This document shows, one piece after another, positions 14,100 to 15,835 of a stretch of 15,835 bases of DNA. The DNA lies in assembly GCA_964352775.1 (NCBI GenBank), contig CAYGTK010000090.1, positions 1 to 15,835 on the forward strand. The letters run 5' to 3'. The stretch is from CAYGTK01 sp964352775. GTDB taxonomy: Bacteria > Bacteroidota > Bacteroidia > Chitinophagales > CAIOSU01. The notes below the pieces were generated by a model, which saw only the letters and a list, made by a program, of their open reading frames with translations, was not told the origin of the DNA and did not search any database. Within the stretch, counting starts at the first letter, position 1; every line of letters starts with the position of its first letter. A program made the translations under genes and the position numbers.

Positions 14100-14756
14100 A
14101 TGCGCCAACCCCTCGCCCTTATTACCCTATCATTATTGTTACTTACTTCATGCGATGCCATTAAAAACAAGGCGATGGAAGGCCTATCAGCCATTCACGG
14201 CCCCTTAATGGAACAAATAGCAGAAACAGAACAAGAAGCTAATGAATTCAAAAGTAATTTTGACCGACTCCCTGCAAACACACCTGTAGCCAAAGAGCTT
14301 GCGCTAAAGGCCAAAACCATTGAATCCATCGCTTTAGAGCTAAAGACATTGAACAGAGGCTTTATGGAAGAAGCTATTGAGCGTTCAGGTGGCTATAAGG
14401 AAGACGGCACTTTAGTTAATCCATTTGACATGACCACCGCTAAAGAGTTTATGACGGAGAATAACCGCCTGAATGAGCTTTTTGAGAAAACAACCGCTAG
14501 CGGCGAGGCCATTCGTGAACTCGTTCGGCCTTATGTGGAACAGGATAGTGTATTGCTTGCCCTAGTGCCCATTTCAATGGATATCGGCGGAGCCTTGGGA
14601 AACAAAGAAGATGACCCCAAAAAATATTATTCCGACCACCCAATGGTTACTTGGATATTGATGATGGACTTGCACTACAGTCAAATAGTGCTGACCGAAC
14701 GCAACTGCTACGAACTATTAAGCGCACACCTAAATGAAGAAAATGAACTACAATAA
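14100..14756 (+). CDS. Lipoprotein of unknown function, pattern resembling GldM first domain
   Basis: This 218-residue protein has a lipoprotein signal peptide (LALITLSLLLLTSC, C18), followed by an almost wholly helical, charged region. I do not recognise it as a named family member. Its order of features recalls the first periplasmic domain of the gliding/type IX secretion protein GldM. There is a helix with repeated hydrophobic positions (IESIALELKTLN, 74-85), a short G-G turn and NxF segment (GGYKEDGTLVNPFD, 96-109), then a helix. Near the end, KKYYSDHPMVTWILMMDLHY (174-193) is followed by SQIVLTERNCYELL, similar to the P-x-helix-Q-x3-E element of GldM. The transmembrane helix and later GldM domains are absent. 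It sits 4 bases after the exonuclease gene, and its 3' end overlaps the transporter lipoprotein start by 23 bases, so coupling with that gene is likely. The GldM similarity is a by-eye inference. Confidence 0.7.
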   Translation: MRQPLALITLSLLLLTSCDAIKNKAMEGLSAIHGPLMEQIAETEQEANEFKSNFDRLPANTPVAKELALKAKTIESIALELKTLNRGFMEEAIERSGGYKEDGTLVNPFDMTTAKEFMTENNRLNELFEKTTASGEAIRELVRPYVEQDSVLLALVPISMDIGGALGNKEDDPKKYYSDHPMVTWILMMDLHYSQIVLTERNCYELLSAHLNEENELQ

Positions 14757-15835
14757 CTCCTTGATAAAAAGCCTTTTAGTACTACTTTGCTTTAGTGTAT
14801 TAGTAAGCTGTGACGGAGGCGAAGAAACCAAGCCTGCAGCTGAAGATAACGCCACGGCAAAAGGTGATCGCCACTACGGCGGTGTGTTCCGAGTGAACGA
14901 GGTGGAGTTTTTCAGAAGCCTTTATCCGCTTAATGTTACAGAGGTAACTAGCCACCGTATCACCAATCAGATATATGAGGGTTTGGTTTCTATCGATCAA
15001 AAGACCTTAGAGATAATTCCGATGTTGGCTGAAAGTTGGGCGGTGGATAGCACCGCTACCACATTTACTTTCAAGCTGCGCAAAGGAGTAATATTTCACG
15101 ATGACCCTTGTTTTCCTGATGGGAAAGGACGCGAAGTAACTGCTCGCGACTTTGAGTATTGTTTCAAAATGCTTTGTACTGCCGATGTTACAAATCAAGG
15201 CTACTGGGTATTTGTAGATAAAGTACTTGGAGCAAGAGAATTTTACGATGGCAAGGCTGATGATGTAGAAGGTATCCAGATAGTAGACGACAATTCCATT
15301 CGCATTGTGTTAGAGCGACCCTTCGCTGCTTTTATGCACTTAATGGCCACTCCTTTTACAGCCGTTTTCCCTAAAGAGGCCGTTGATAAATATGGCTTGG
15401 ATATGCGTGTTAAAACCGTTGGTACTGGGCCGTTCACTCTTCGTTCTGTTAAAGAGGATGAATCAGTATTAATGGCTCGTAACGAGAATTACTGGGATAA
15501 AGATAAATTTGGAAACCAATTGCCTTACCTGAAAGGAATTCAGGTATCATTCATTAAATCTCGCCAAACAGAATTGTTAGAGTTCGGGAACGATAGATTG
15601 GATATGCTATTCCGCCTACCGCTTGACCTGAAAGACGATGTGGTTAGTCGCGATGATGTGCTGACCGAAGAATATGGAAAGTATCAACTTCAAGTAGTGC
15701 CAAATCTTTCTATTCAGTATTATGGTTTTTTGAATACGGATAAGCTATTCGCAAATAAATTGGTGCGCCAAGCATTCAACTTCGCTGTCGATCGCCAAAA
15801 GATCTGTGATTTCACCCTAAAAGGTGCGGGTATCC
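14734..15835 (+). CDS. Peptide-type ABC transporter substrate-binding lipoprotein, 5' part
   Basis: This is the start of a family 5 extracellular solute-binding protein (OppA/DppA-like). It captures peptides or similar small solutes in the envelope for an ABC importer. The frame is open from the ATG at 14734 to the window end (367 codons). Family members are usually 500-600 residues, so the remainder lies outside. The signal peptide ends in the lipobox LVSC (C26), followed by an acidic tether (DGGEE). Family signatures are LAESW (98-102) followed by FTFKLRKGVIFHD, a TARDFEYCFK segment, VGTGPFTL, and RNENYWDKDKFGN before the hinge to the second lobe. A second ATG at 14743 is an alternative start. 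Either start overlaps the end of the preceding lipoprotein gene, by 23 or 14 bases, suggesting translational coupling. The ligand is unknown, and no permease or ATPase gene is in the window. Confidence 0.9.
   Translation, partial: MKKMNYNNSLIKSLLVLLCFSVLVSCDGGEETKPAAEDNATAKGDRHYGGVFRVNEVEFFRSLYPLNVTEVTSHRITNQIYEGLVSIDQKTLEIIPMLAESWAVDSTATTFTFKLRKGVIFHDDPCFPDGKGREVTARDFEYCFKMLCTADVTNQGYWVFVDKVLGAREFYDGKADDVEGIQIVDDNSIRIVLERPFAAFMHLMATPFTAVFPKEAVDKYGLDMRVKTVGTGPFTLRSVKEDESVLMARNENYWDKDKFGNQLPYLKGIQVSFIKSRQTELLEFGNDRLDMLFRLPLDLKDDVVSRDDVLTEEYGKYQLQVVPNLSIQYYGFLNTDKLFANKLVRQAFNFAVDRQKICDFTLKGAGI

Overview
The window looks like chromosomal core and near-core sequence from a member of the Bacteroidota, most likely an environmental Flavobacteriales-like bacterium. 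The reasons are an IF2 with the long Gly/Arg-rich linker seen in this phylum, a DUF5686-type outer-membrane protein with a carboxypeptidase-regulatory-like N-terminal domain, a perfect match to the Bacteroidota promoter pattern (TTG...TAnnTTTG), few Shine-Dalgarno sites, and moderate GC content. Genes are packed very tightly. No gap exceeds about 65 bases, and I see no mobile element, CRISPR array, tRNA or rRNA.

Layout. (1) Bases 1-3003, plus strand: the 3' part of infB, then a family 2 glycosyltransferase 10 bases later. (2) Bases 2998-6105, minus strand: a three-gene surface-glycan operon with overlapping genes (O-antigen-ligase-like membrane protein, WaaE-like glycosyltransferase, GT4 glycosyltransferase), read toward infB. 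(3) Bases 6128-6944, plus strand: an ECF sigma factor and a small Cys-containing anti-sigma factor, divergent from the glycan operon. Their promoters appear to interleave. (4) Bases 6998-9090, plus strand: a two-motif CDGSH iron-sulfur protein, glycine C-acetyltransferase (kbl) and a VTT/DedA-like membrane protein. (5) Bases 9078-13311, minus strand: DUF5686 outer-membrane protein, a sphingomyelinase-like EEP lipoprotein and the kleisin scpA, with 2-base gaps. (6) Bases 13325-15835, plus strand: exodeoxyribonuclease III, a small lipoprotein whose pattern resembles the first domain of GldM, and the 5' part of a peptide-type ABC transporter substrate-binding lipoprotein that runs off the window.

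How the genes work together. The glycan operon probably acts in lipopolysaccharide or surface-polysaccharide assembly: the two glycosyltransferases would extend a lipid-linked sugar acceptor and the ligase would attach a polymer to it. The sigma/anti-sigma pair is a self-contained regulatory switch whose control region is shared with that operon. kbl belongs to threonine/glycine metabolism. The minus-strand trio mixes two envelope proteins with a chromosome-segregation subunit. That looks like operon economy rather than a shared pathway, although it could couple their expression.

I do not see a clear undescribed multi-gene system. The observations most worth a second look are the interleaved promoters with a near-leaderless GTG start at about 6096-6130, the GldM-domain-like lipoprotein at 14100-14756, and the DUF5686/sphingomyelinase-like/scpA operon.
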